DNA of 64,000 bases from Mycobacterium stomatepiae (GTDB lineage: Bacteria > Actinomycetota > Actinomycetes > Mycobacteriales > Mycobacteriaceae), in assembly GCF_010731715.1 (NCBI RefSeq), contig NZ_AP022587.1, positions 4,836,001 through 4,900,000 on the forward strand, given 5' to 3'. This document shows positions 43,440 to 52,734 of the stretch, piece after piece (position 1 is the first letter of the stretch; the number at the start of each line of letters is the position of its first letter). The notes under the pieces are model-generated. The model worked only from the letters and a program-made list of their open reading frames with translations, searched no databases and was not told the origin of the DNA. The translations under genes were made by a program, and so were the position numbers.

Positions 43440-43488
43440 CGTTACCGGAATCGCAAAACTAACCGCTGCCGAAGTATCGTTTCGCTCC

Positions 43489-45138
43489 CTAAATCGCGGG
43501 GCCCAGAAGGTCGTCCGCGTCCCGGATGATGTAGCCGTAGCCCTGCTCGGCCAGGAAGCGTTGTCGATGGGCGGCATATTCGGCATCCAGGCTGTCGCGG
43601 GCCACCACGGAGTAGAAGATGGCGCCACCGCCGTCGGCCTTGGGTCGCAGCAGCCGGCCCAGCCGTTGCGCCTCCTCCTGACGCGAGCCGAAGGTACCCG
43701 AAACCTGAACCGCCACTGAGGCTTCCGGCAAGTCGATGGAGAAGTTGGCGACCTTGGACACCACCAGCGTCCTTATCTCGCCGGTGCGGAAGGCGTCGAA
43801 CAACGCCTCGCGTTCCTTGGTCTTGGTGGAGCCCTGGATCACCGGGGCATTCAGCTCGGTGCCGAGCTCGTCGAGCTGGTCGAGATAGGCGCCGATCACC
43901 AGGGTCTGCTCGTCCGGATGCTTGGCCAGAATCGACTTGACCACAGCGATTTTCGTGTGCACCGTCGAGCACAGCTTGTAACGCTCTTCGGGTTCGGAGG
44001 TGGCGTAGATCATTCGCTCGTTGTCGGTCATCGTGACCCGGACTTCGACACACTCCGCCGGGGCGATCCAGCCCTGCGCCTCGATGTCCTTCCATGGCGC
44101 GTCGTATCGCTTCGGGCCGATCAGCGAGAACACGTCTCCCTCGCGGCCGTCTTCGCGGATCAGCGTGGCGGTCAGGCCGAGCCGCCGCTTGGACTGCAAG
44201 TCGGCCGTCATCCGGAACACCGGCGCCGGCAGCAGGTGCACCTCGTCGTAGACGATCAGCCCCCAGTCGCGGCTGTCGAAGAGTTCCAGATGCGTGTATT
44301 CGCCCTTACTGCGGCGGGTGATCATCTGGTACGTCGAGATGGTGACGGGCCGAATCTCCTTGCGTTCGCCCGAGTATTCGCCGATTTCGTCTTCGGTCAG
44401 CGAGGTGCGCGCGATGAGTTCGCGTTTCCATTGCCGGGCGGCGACGATGTTGGTGACCAAGATCAGCGTCGTCGCACTGGCTTTCGCCATCGCGGCCGCG
44501 CCTACCAACGTCTTGCCGGCACCACACGGAAGCACCACCACCCCGGAGCCACCGGCCCAGAACGAGTCGGTGGCCAGCCGCTGGTAATCGCGTAGCTCCC
44601 AGCCGTCGGGCTCCAGGCTGATCGGATGCGCCTCGCCGTCGACGTAACCGGCGAGATCCTCTGCGGGCCAACCGATCTTGAGCAGCATCTGCTTGACCCG
44701 GCCGCGCTCGCTGCCGTGCACGATGACGGTGTCGTCGTCGATCCGGGCGCCGAGCATCGGTGCGATCTTCTTGTTGCGCAGCACCTCCTCGAGCACCGCA
44801 CGATCCAGGCTCACCAGGGTCAGGCCGTGCGCCGGGTTTTTGACCAGCTGCAGCCGGCCATACCGGGCGATCGTGTCGACGATGTCGACCAGCAATGGCT
44901 GCGGCACCGCGTAGCGCGAGAAACTGACCAGCGCGTCGACGACCTGCTCGGCGTCATGGCCCGCGGCGCGCGCGTTCCACAGCGCCAGGGGAGTGATGCG
45001 GTAGGTGTGCACGTGTTCGGGTGCGCGCTCGAGCTCCGCGAATGGCGCAATGGCGGCGCGTGCCGCGTCGGCCAGTTCGTGGTCCACTTCCAGCAGCACC
45101 GTCTTATCGGACTGCACGATCAACGGTCCGTCGGTCAT
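43489..45138 (-). CDS. ercc3: XPB-type DNA helicase
   Basis: 549 residues from ATG 45138 (the Rv0861c type is about this long). SF2 motifs: Walker A LPCGAGKTLVGAAA, DEVH box (LIVYDEVHLL), motif III GLTATLIREDG, and motif VI QEEAQRLGRLLRPKADG. A 3'-5' helicase of nucleotide-excision-repair type. It lies next to the gene for a helicase-domain protein, probably its partner. Its 3' end borders the catabolic island and has a relic copy at 36044. Confidence 0.94.
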   Translation of the reverse strand: MTDGPLIVQSDKTVLLEVDHELADAARAAIAPFAELERAPEHVHTYRITPLALWNARAAGHDAEQVVDALVSFSRYAVPQPLLVDIVDTIARYGRLQLVKNPAHGLTLVSLDRAVLEEVLRNKKIAPMLGARIDDDTVIVHGSERGRVKQMLLKIGWPAEDLAGYVDGEAHPISLEPDGWELRDYQRLATDSFWAGGSGVVVLPCGAGKTLVGAAAMAKASATTLILVTNIVAARQWKRELIARTSLTEDEIGEYSGERKEIRPVTISTYQMITRRSKGEYTHLELFDSRDWGLIVYDEVHLLPAPVFRMTADLQSKRRLGLTATLIREDGREGDVFSLIGPKRYDAPWKDIEAQGWIAPAECVEVRVTMTDNERMIYATSEPEERYKLCSTVHTKIAVVKSILAKHPDEQTLVIGAYLDQLDELGTELNAPVIQGSTKTKEREALFDAFRTGEIRTLVVSKVANFSIDLPEASVAVQVSGTFGSRQEEAQRLGRLLRPKADGGGAIFYSVVARDSLDAEYAAHRQRFLAEQGYGYIIRDADDLLGPAI

Positions 45139-45145
45139 GCGTCCA

Positions 45146-47398
45146 TTATCCGTTCTCCGCCGACACCACCGACGTGATGCGGTGGATCGCGAAGTCGCGC
45201 AGCCGTCCCGACGCCGAATCGAAGGCCACCAGCTGTCCGCCACGTACGGCGATCGGCGACACCATCCGCTGGCTCGCGACGCCCGCCGCGTCGAGGTAAC
45301 CGATCACCAGCGTGTCCTGATTCCTGGCCGCGTCGGCCAGCAGCGATATCGCGATCGCCGGGTCGACACGGCTACTGCCGAACGGCGCCGTGGTCACCTT
45401 GCGCAGCACCGACACCACCGCGTTGAGCGTCTCGGTGTTGGGCCGCGGGGCCCCGCGGTAGGGCCGACGTTGCTTCGGCGTGGGCACCCGCGCCCGCCGC
45501 GGGCGGACGTCGACGATGGCGCCGGTGGAATCCTCGGCGGCCGGAGCGAAACCCGCTGCCCGCAGCGCGGCGAGCACTTCGGCGATCGGCGCGGGGGACA
45601 CGGCCACCGTCGGCGCCAGCGCCCGCAGCTGCAGGTCCTCACCGGCCGCCACCGCCTGGGCCAGCAGCGCCGGGTCCTCGCAACGCACGAACGACGCGGC
45701 CATGCCGATGCGAAGTTGGCCGTGTCGGCGCGCCACGTCGTCGATCAGGTAGGTGAGTCCTTGTGGCACAGGCGTTTTCGAGTGGTTGGCGAAAAAGGCG
45801 TGCATCCAGTCGCGAGTCTTGCCGATGTCGAGCGCGTGGCGGATCGACTGCTCGCTGATCCGGTACACCATCGCCGCCCCGGCGGACTCGACGTTGGCCA
45901 CCGTCGCCAATTCGTCGGCGAGATCGCGTTGCAGGGGCCCGGGCACGACGACGGTCAGGTCGGCCTGCATCAGGAAGTGGTCGACCGGTTTGGGCAGTGC
46001 TCGCGCCATCACGTCGACCGCGGCGGAGAAGTCGATGGTTTCGGCCAGCAGTTCGCGCCCGGGCGTGCTGATCGCCCCGCGGCCCACCAAGCCCAGCGCG
46101 TGACTTTCGGCCAGCAGGTCGCCCATCGGCCCCGGCTGCAGGCGCCGGGTCCACCGTGGGCGGCGCCAGATCAGTGCCGCCGACGCCGTCGTCGCGTCGA
46201 CGCCGGCGCCCGGCGGCAGGTCGGCAAGCATGTCCAGCAGCAACCGCCGGTCCAGCGGGGCCGCCGTCGAGTACAACGAATCCGATAGGGCCGCATACGG
46301 TTTGCCATCGGGGCCGCGGCCACCGATCAGCGCCGGGCGGCTCGAAAGATCAAGCCAGGCGGTGGCCAGCAGGTGCCAGCGCTCGGCGGCGGACATCGCG
46401 CCGAAGCGGTCGGCGGCCACCGTCGGCGCCCAATATAGGCCGTCGGCATGCTCCGGTTCCGGATCGGGCGTGCCGTTGGCGATCAGCCCGGCCGCCGCCG
46501 CTACCTCGAGTACCAGGCCCAGTCGCGGCTCGTCGATGCCGGTCGCTTTGGCGAGCCGCTTGACTTCGCGCACCCCCAGACCGCCGCTACGCAATTCGGA
46601 AACTGTTGTGGTACCGAGGTTTTCGAGCAGCACGTCGAATTCGCGCAACAGGTCGATGACGGCTCCGGCCGCCGCGGCGTCGACGTCGCCGGGTGTGGTC
46701 GTCGACACCACCGGGTCGGGTGCTGTGAGCTGCATCGGGCCGGGCTGCTCGCCGCGCAGCACCTGTGCGACGTGGCGGGGCAAGATCACTGTCTCTGCGT
46801 CGACCCGTCGCAGCAGCCCGATCGCGAGCAGCTGCGGCACCGGCCGCTCCGCGGGCGCGCCGGGCGCAGCGTCGCGGGTGCGCCCCATCGGGGATCCTTC
46901 GAGCAGCTTGTCGAGCACTTCCCGCTGCGCCTGGTTCAGCCCGTCGATCAGCTCCGAAATCTGTGCCCCGGTGCGCGACGCGTCCTCGAGCGTCACCTGT
47001 CCCGGGTGCCACGGCAACGCCATGCCGGTGTCGGCAGCCAGCCGCGTCGCGGCATCTCCCCACACCAGGGCACGTCGGCGCAGGTCGTCCAGCGCGTCGA
47101 TCACGTCGGCCTCGGGAGCGCGGTCGCCGATGAGCGCCAGCAGCTTCGCCGTCGGCACCGGCGCGGTGTCCGCGTGCAATACCAGCAGCGCGTCGAGCAC
47201 CGCCAGCCGCAGGAAGTCGAGCTCGTCGGTGGCAGCCTTGACCGACTGACGGGCCTCAGCGCGCGCGGCCAGGGCCGCGATGCTGCCGGGTGGCGGCTGG
47301 GCAAGGTCCGGCCGCAGTTCCAGCAGTTGGATCAGCCGCTCGTCGGGCAAGTCGGCCAGCCAGGACCCCAGCGGGATATCCGGGGTGTTGTCGGTCAT
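45146..47398 (-). CDS. Helicase-associated (XPB/Ssl2-like) domain protein
   Basis: 750 residues from ATG 47398, 7 bp upstream of ercc3. Matches Rv0862c in order and size. The C-terminal third contains a helicase conserved C-terminal-like domain ('Helicase_C_3': ADLTVVVPGPLQRDLADELA, EQSIRHALDIGKTRDWMHAF, LTYLIDDVARRHGQLRIG). No Walker motifs. Probably the partner of the XPB helicase in repair. Confidence 0.88.
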   Translation of the reverse strand: MTDNTPDIPLGSWLADLPDERLIQLLELRPDLAQPPPGSIAALAARAEARQSVKAATDELDFLRLAVLDALLVLHADTAPVPTAKLLALIGDRAPEADVIDALDDLRRRALVWGDAATRLAADTGMALPWHPGQVTLEDASRTGAQISELIDGLNQAQREVLDKLLEGSPMGRTRDAAPGAPAERPVPQLLAIGLLRRVDAETVILPRHVAQVLRGEQPGPMQLTAPDPVVSTTTPGDVDAAAAGAVIDLLREFDVLLENLGTTTVSELRSGGLGVREVKRLAKATGIDEPRLGLVLEVAAAAGLIANGTPDPEPEHADGLYWAPTVAADRFGAMSAAERWHLLATAWLDLSSRPALIGGRGPDGKPYAALSDSLYSTAAPLDRRLLLDMLADLPPGAGVDATTASAALIWRRPRWTRRLQPGPMGDLLAESHALGLVGRGAISTPGRELLAETIDFSAAVDVMARALPKPVDHFLMQADLTVVVPGPLQRDLADELATVANVESAGAAMVYRISEQSIRHALDIGKTRDWMHAFFANHSKTPVPQGLTYLIDDVARRHGQLRIGMAASFVRCEDPALLAQAVAAGEDLQLRALAPTVAVSPAPIAEVLAALRAAGFAPAAEDSTGAIVDVRPRRARVPTPKQRRPYRGAPRPNTETLNAVVSVLRKVTTAPFGSSRVDPAIAISLLADAARNQDTLVIGYLDAAGVASQRMVSPIAVRGGQLVAFDSASGRLRDFAIHRITSVVSAENG

Positions 47399-47527
47399 TG
47401 CTGACCAGCGTAAAGCAGCTGGCGGATCCGCCGGCGGCGGCGAGTGGGCCCCGGCCTCGGCCACGGGTTGTGGGGAAGAACTCGTCCGTGGCGACTAGCG
47501 TCACGCGCGCGTGCGCGACCTGTCAGA

Positions 47528-47737
47528 ATGGACGACGTGGCTGACATTGCTGAGGGCAAGGCGGGCAAAACCAGGTACGTCGACAACGGCTGGCCGACGA
47601 CGGACCCCGACGACCATGCGGTAAGCGAGCTGGTGACCGATCGCACCGGGGCGCTCTCGCCGTTCGGTGACCTGGTGTTCCCGGTGGAATCCGACCACCT
47701 GCCCTACCTCCACCCGGTCACGGTCATCAACCGGTAG
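47528..47737 (+). CDS. Small conserved mycobacterial protein (Rv0863 type)
   Basis: 69 residues from ATG 47528. Sequence [20 protein letters not shown] and [20 protein letters not shown] has no recognised domain. It precedes moaC2 by 11 bp and keeps the Rv0863 position. Function unknown. Confidence 0.7.
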   Translation: MDDVADIAEGKAGKTRYVDNGWPTTDPDDHAVSELVTDRTGALSPFGDLVFPVESDHLPYLHPVTVINR

Positions 47738-47748
47738 GTATTGCCGGG

Positions 47749-48234
47749 ATGACTGGGGCATCCCGCCCGGACGCGCTTTCGCACCTCGACGAGCGGGGCG
47801 CGGCACACATGGTCGATGTCACCGAAAAGGGAGCCACCAAGCGCACCGCCGTCGCCGCGGGCACCTTGAGAACCTCCGCTGACGTCGTCGCGCTGATCTC
47901 CAGCGGTGGGTTGCCCAAGGGTGATGCATTGGCCACGGCCCGGGTGGCGGGCATTCTGGCGGCCAAGCGCACCAGTGACCTGATCCCGCTGTGCCATCAG
48001 CTCGCGCTCACCGGAGTGGACGTCGATTTCACCGTGGGCGAGTCGGATATCGAGGTCATCGCGACGGTGCGCAGCACCGACCGTACGGGGGTGGAGATGG
48101 AGGCGCTGACCGCGGTCAGCGTGGCCGCGCTTACGCTTTACGACATGATCAAGGCGGTTGACCCGGCGGCCCGTATCGATGACATCCGCGTGCTCCGCAA
48201 GGAGGGCGGCAAGACCGGAAGCTGGGTGCGCTGA
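47749..48234 (+). CDS. moaC2: Cyclic pyranopterin monophosphate synthase
   Basis: 161 residues from ATG 47749. MoaC signatures: [53 protein letters not shown] and [20 protein letters not shown]. It converts the MoaA product to cPMP in molybdenum cofactor synthesis. Overlaps mog by TGATG. Confidence 0.94.
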   Translation: MTGASRPDALSHLDERGAAHMVDVTEKGATKRTAVAAGTLRTSADVVALISSGGLPKGDALATARVAGILAAKRTSDLIPLCHQLALTGVDVDFTVGESDIEVIATVRSTDRTGVEMEALTAVSVAALTLYDMIKAVDPAARIDDIRVLRKEGGKTGSWVR

Positions 48235-48716
48235 TGGGCGCCCGCTCCGCACGCATCATTGTCGCCTCGACGCGGGCTTCGGACGGCGTCTATACCGACG
48301 AATGCGGTCCAATCATCGCGGAGTGGCTTGAACAGCATGGGTTTTCGACTGCGGCCCCGGCAGTGGTCGCCGACGGGAGTCCGGTCGGCGAGGCACTGCG
48401 CGGTGCGCTCGACGACGATGTCGACGTCATCCTCACCACGGGCGGCACCGGTATCTCGCCCACCGACAGCACGCCCGATCAGACCGTCGCGGTGGTCGAC
48501 TACATGATTCCCGGCCTGGCCGACGCCATTCGCCACTCGGGGTTGCCCAAGGTGCCAACCTCGGTGCTCTCGCGCGGCGTGTGCGGAGTCGCCGGCCGGA
48601 CCCTGATCGTCAACCTGCCGGGTTCACCCGGTGGCGTCCGTGACGGGCTGGGAGTGCTTGCCGACGTGCTCGACCATGCCCTCGACCAGATCGCGGGCAA
48701 AGACCACCAGCGATGA
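48234..48716 (+). CDS. mog: Molybdopterin adenylyltransferase family protein
   Basis: 160 residues from ATG 48234. MogA/MoaB fold with [18 protein letters not shown] and [20 protein letters not shown]. It activates molybdopterin by adenylation. Coupled to moaC2 and moaE2 in one operon. Confidence 0.92.
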   Translation: MGARSARIIVASTRASDGVYTDECGPIIAEWLEQHGFSTAAPAVVADGSPVGEALRGALDDDVDVILTTGGTGISPTDSTPDQTVAVVDYMIPGLADAIRHSGLPKVPTSVLSRGVCGVAGRTLIVNLPGSPGGVRDGLGVLADVLDHALDQIAGKDHQR

Positions 48717-49138
48717 CGGTCGTCCTGCGTGCGGCGATCACCGAGCAGCCGATCTCGCTGGCCGAGCATGAAGAACTGGTAGACCACCAGGCGGCCGGGG
48801 CCGTCGTCGGGTTCGTCGGGGTGATTCGCAATCACGACGGCGGCCGCCCGGTGACGCGGCTGGAATACTCCGCGCATCCGTCGGCCGCGCAGGTGATGGC
48901 GGAGGTGGTCGCCGAGGTCTCCGAGGCCGCCACCGGTGTGCGCGCGGTCGCGGCCAGCCACCGGATCGGGGCGCTGCACATCGGCGAGGCGGCACTGGTG
49001 GCCGCGGTTGCCGCGGATCACCGACAGGAGGCGTTCGCCACCTGCGCCAAGCTGGTCGACACCATCAAGGCGCGGCTACCGGTCTGGAAGCACCAATTTT
49101 TCGACGACGGAACCGACGAATGGGTGGGTTCGGCCTAG
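48713..49138 (+). CDS. moaE2: Molybdopterin synthase catalytic subunit
   Basis: 141 residues from ATG 48713, ATGA overlap with mog. MoaE features: [20 protein letters not shown], the dimer/MoaD-binding region [19 protein letters not shown], and the lysines of [20 protein letters not shown]. Works with MoaD2, encoded on the opposite strand 1.2 kb away. Confidence 0.93.
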   Translation: MTVVLRAAITEQPISLAEHEELVDHQAAGAVVGFVGVIRNHDGGRPVTRLEYSAHPSAAQVMAEVVAEVSEAATGVRAVAASHRIGALHIGEAALVAAVAADHRQEAFATCAKLVDTIKARLPVWKHQFFDDGTDEWVGSA

Positions 49139-49166
49139 CGCGTACGACTAGGCGCCAGCCCGCCCG

Positions 49167-50125
<959 letters not shown>

Positions 50126-50337
50126 GTAAGGGAGGAACGCCAATCCGTGTTCTTGGCGAGCCTGCGCAGACGGTAACCGGTTCTGTCGGCCGCGTCACCT
50201 TCTACGTAACTCGGCGTTTTCCGCACGGACGTCTTCGAAAGACGCAGGAATACCTAGAATTTGCGCAGGTCACCACAACCCGATATCGCGCTGTGTCCGT
50301 GCCGTTATCATTCCGTTACGTGAGCTATCTCACAAAA

Positions 50338-50625
50338 TTAACCACCGGCGAAGGGTGGTAACACATCAATCGTGTTACCCGAGCGCAACGCTTTGGTTTC
50401 GTCGCGGACCGCGATGCCGTCGCAGAGATAGGAGCAGCGGTCCAACACGGTTGCCAGACGAGTACCCGGAACGGCGAGTGTTTCAACCAGCTCGGCCACC
50501 GTGGCGCCCTGGCGCAGCACCACCGTTTCGGACTCGGCTCCGGCCGCCGCGCGCGCGGCCGCGAAGTACCGGATCGTCACCTGGATGCCGTCGGTGTCGA
50601 CGGAAAGCTCAGCCACCGATAGCAC
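50338..50625 (-). CDS. moaD2: Molybdopterin synthase sulfur-carrier subunit
   Basis: 95 residues from GTG 50625; GTG 50616 gives 92 residues and is equally likely. Ubiquitin-like fold with GATVAELVETLAVPGTRL and the C-terminal double glycine of PPFAGG that carries the sulfur. Its start overlaps the moaA2 3' end by 17 bp. Confidence 0.92.
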   Translation of the reverse strand: MLSVAELSVDTDGIQVTIRYFAAARAAAGAESETVVLRQGATVAELVETLAVPGTRLATVLDRCSYLCDGIAVRDETKALRSGNTIDVLPPFAGG

Positions 50626-51691
50626 TCATCGGGCGATCGGGCTGGACGAAGTTCGGGTCGTTGATGCCGTGGCCGGCGGGCTTGGCCCACATCGCGGTGC
50701 GCCAGGCGGCCTCGATCGCATCGTCGGTCGCGCCGCCGCGCAGCAGGCCACGCAGGTCGGTCTCGGCGGCGGAGAACAGGCAGCTGCGGATCTGGCCGTC
50801 GGCCGTCAGCCGGGTGCGGTCGCAGGTCCCGCAGAAGGCGTGCGACACCGAGGCGATGACGCCGAACTTTCCGGCCGGCGTATCCGGGCCGGTGTCGACC
50901 AGCCACAGCTCGGCGGGAGCGGAACCGCGGGGCGTCGGATCGGGCCGGAACCGGAAGTGCGGACGCAGCGCCGCCAGCACATCGTCGGCGGTCAGCGCGG
51001 CGTCCCGGCGCCACTGGTGCCCGGCGTCCAGCGGCATCTGCTCGATGATGCGCAACTGATAGCCGTGGTCGAGGCAGAAGCCCAGCAGCTCAACGACATC
51101 CTGGCGACCGGTAGCGGGATCGAGCACCGCGTTCACTTTGACCGGCGCCAGCCCGGCGGCCTTGGCCGCGGTCAGGCCGGCCACCACCTCGGCCAGCCGG
51201 TCGCGGCGGGTGATGGCCGCGAAGCGCTCCCGGTCCACGCTGTCCAGTGAGATGTTGACCCGGTCCAGCCCGGCCGCGGCCAGCTTGGCTGCCCGCCGCG
51301 CCAACCCCACGGCGTTGGTGGTCAGTGAGATCTCCGGGCGGGGACGCAATGCGGCGGCCGCCGTGACCACCTCTTCGAGATGGCGGGACAACAGCGGCTC
51401 ACCGCCGGTGAACCGCACGCTGGTGACGCCGAGCCGGGTGACGGCGATATGCATCAGCCTGGCCAGCTCCTCGCGCCGCAGCAGCTGCTCTCCGGGCAGC
51501 CAGTCCAGGCCCTCGGCCGGCATGCAGTAACTGCACCGCAGGTTGCACCGATCGGTCAGCGAGACGCGCAGATCGGTCGCGGCCCTGCCGTAGGTGTCGA
51601 GCAGCGGGCCGTCCGTTGGCATTCCGACGCCGACGGCCCCGCCGCTCGACAGGCTGGGCACTGTCGGCACACCGAGTGCGGTCAGCGTCAT
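50609..51691 (-). CDS. moaA2: GTP 3',8-cyclase
   Basis: 360 residues from ATG 51691. Radical-SAM motif RCNLRCSYCMP, SAM site FTGGEPLLSRHL, C-terminal second-cluster cysteines FCGTCDRTRLTADGQIRSC, and a terminal GG (SAIGG). It starts molybdenum cofactor synthesis from GTP. Overlaps moaD2 and the YccF-type gene. Confidence 0.95.
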   Translation of the reverse strand: MTLTALGVPTVPSLSSGGAVGVGMPTDGPLLDTYGRAATDLRVSLTDRCNLRCSYCMPAEGLDWLPGEQLLRREELARLMHIAVTRLGVTSVRFTGGEPLLSRHLEEVVTAAAALRPRPEISLTTNAVGLARRAAKLAAAGLDRVNISLDSVDRERFAAITRRDRLAEVVAGLTAAKAAGLAPVKVNAVLDPATGRQDVVELLGFCLDHGYQLRIIEQMPLDAGHQWRRDAALTADDVLAALRPHFRFRPDPTPRGSAPAELWLVDTGPDTPAGKFGVIASVSHAFCGTCDRTRLTADGQIRSCLFSAAETDLRGLLRGGATDDAIEAAWRTAMWAKPAGHGINDPNFVQPDRPMSAIGG

Positions 51692-52086
51692 GCGGGCACC
51701 CGCGCGGGAGTGGAAACGATCGCAACGATGTCTTTGCCGAGCGGCATCAGCGACACCGGGATCAGTTTGAGGTTGGCCAGTGCCAGCGGGATGCCGATAA
51801 TCGTCACGGCCATGGCGGCCGCGCTCACCACATGCCCGATCGCCAGCCAGATACCGAACAGCAGCACCCAGATGACATTCCCGATCAGGGCGCCGGCGCC
51901 GGCGGTCGGCTTGTCGACGATCGTCCGGCCGAACGGCCACAGCGTGTACAGCGCGATGCGCATCGCCGCGAACCCGAACGGAATCGTAATGATGAGCAAA
52001 AAGCTGATGAGTGCCGCAGCGAGGTACCCGACGGCCATCCAGAGGCCGCCGAATACAAGCCAGATGACGTTCAGAATCAGGCGCAT
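51688..52086 (-). CDS. YccF-like inner-membrane protein
   Basis: 132 residues from ATG 52086 with GGAGGAG upstream. Two repeats of the YccF unit: NVIWLVFGGLWMAVGYLAAA, ITIPFGFAAMRIALYTLWPFG, then NVIWVLLFGIWLAIGHVVSA and IIGIPLALANLKLIPVSLMP. Function unknown. First gene of the moaA2-moaD2 unit, matching Rv0870c. Confidence 0.88.
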   Translation of the reverse strand: MRLILNVIWLVFGGLWMAVGYLAAALISFLLIITIPFGFAAMRIALYTLWPFGRTIVDKPTAGAGALIGNVIWVLLFGIWLAIGHVVSAAAMAVTIIGIPLALANLKLIPVSLMPLGKDIVAIVSTPARVPA

Positions 52087-52251
52087 ATCTCCTCCAGCAG
52101 TACTGCCAGCGTAGCGAGTCACGCGGAAACGGGGGTGCTGGCCGGGCAATCACCCGAGTAGGATCTGGAGCCGCATCGCGTCCTGCACAGGCGGGACGCT
52201 TCTTATGTTGTCCATTCCTAGTTATTTCCTTCAGACAAGCAGGTGAGACCA

Positions 52252-52659
52252 GTGCCGACCGGCAAGGTTAAGTGGTACGACGCCGAAAAGGGGTTCGGCT
52301 TCCTATCGCAGGAAGACGGCGAGGACGCCTACGTCCGATCGTCGGCGTTGCCCGAGGGCGTTGAGGGGCTGAAGACGGGGCATAAGGTGGAGTTCGGCTT
52401 GGCTTCTGGCCGGCGCGGACCTCAGGCGTTGAGTCTCAAGCTGATCGACCCGCCCCCGACCCTTGCCAAGACGCGGCGCGAGGCACCTGTCGAGCACAAG
52501 CACAACCCCGATGAGCTCCACGGCATGGTCGAGGACATGGTCACTCTGCTGGAGAGCACCGTGCAGCCCGAGCTGCGTAAGGGGCGTTACCCCGACCGCA
52601 AGGTGGCCCGTCGCGTCTCCGAGGTCGTCAAGGCCGTGGCCCGGGAGCTCGACGCCTAA
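52252..52659 (+). CDS. cspB: Cold-shock domain protein
   Basis: 135 residues from GTG 52252 (AGGTGAG upstream; an earlier GTG at 52243 is in frame). Cold-shock domain with [19 protein letters not shown] (RNP1) and AYVRSSAL (RNP2), then a charged, helical C-terminal extension of about 65 residues. Matches Rv0871. Binds single-stranded nucleic acids. The PE_PGRS gene that follows in M. tuberculosis is absent here. Confidence 0.92.
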   Translation: MPTGKVKWYDAEKGFGFLSQEDGEDAYVRSSALPEGVEGLKTGHKVEFGLASGRRGPQALSLKLIDPPPTLAKTRREAPVEHKHNPDELHGMVEDMVTLLESTVQPELRKGRYPDRKVARRVSEVVKAVARELDA

Positions 52660-52734
52660 CGCCCTGACGGGGGAGTACCGCGTCCCAGTTTGGGTACTCA
52701 CTCCTCGCGACAGTCGTGTAGCGAGGAGGCTGCG

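Noticed and set aside
45005..46288. A 427-residue plus-strand frame opposite ercc3 and its partner
   Set aside because: Arg/His-rich shadow; both genes on the minus strand are conserved.
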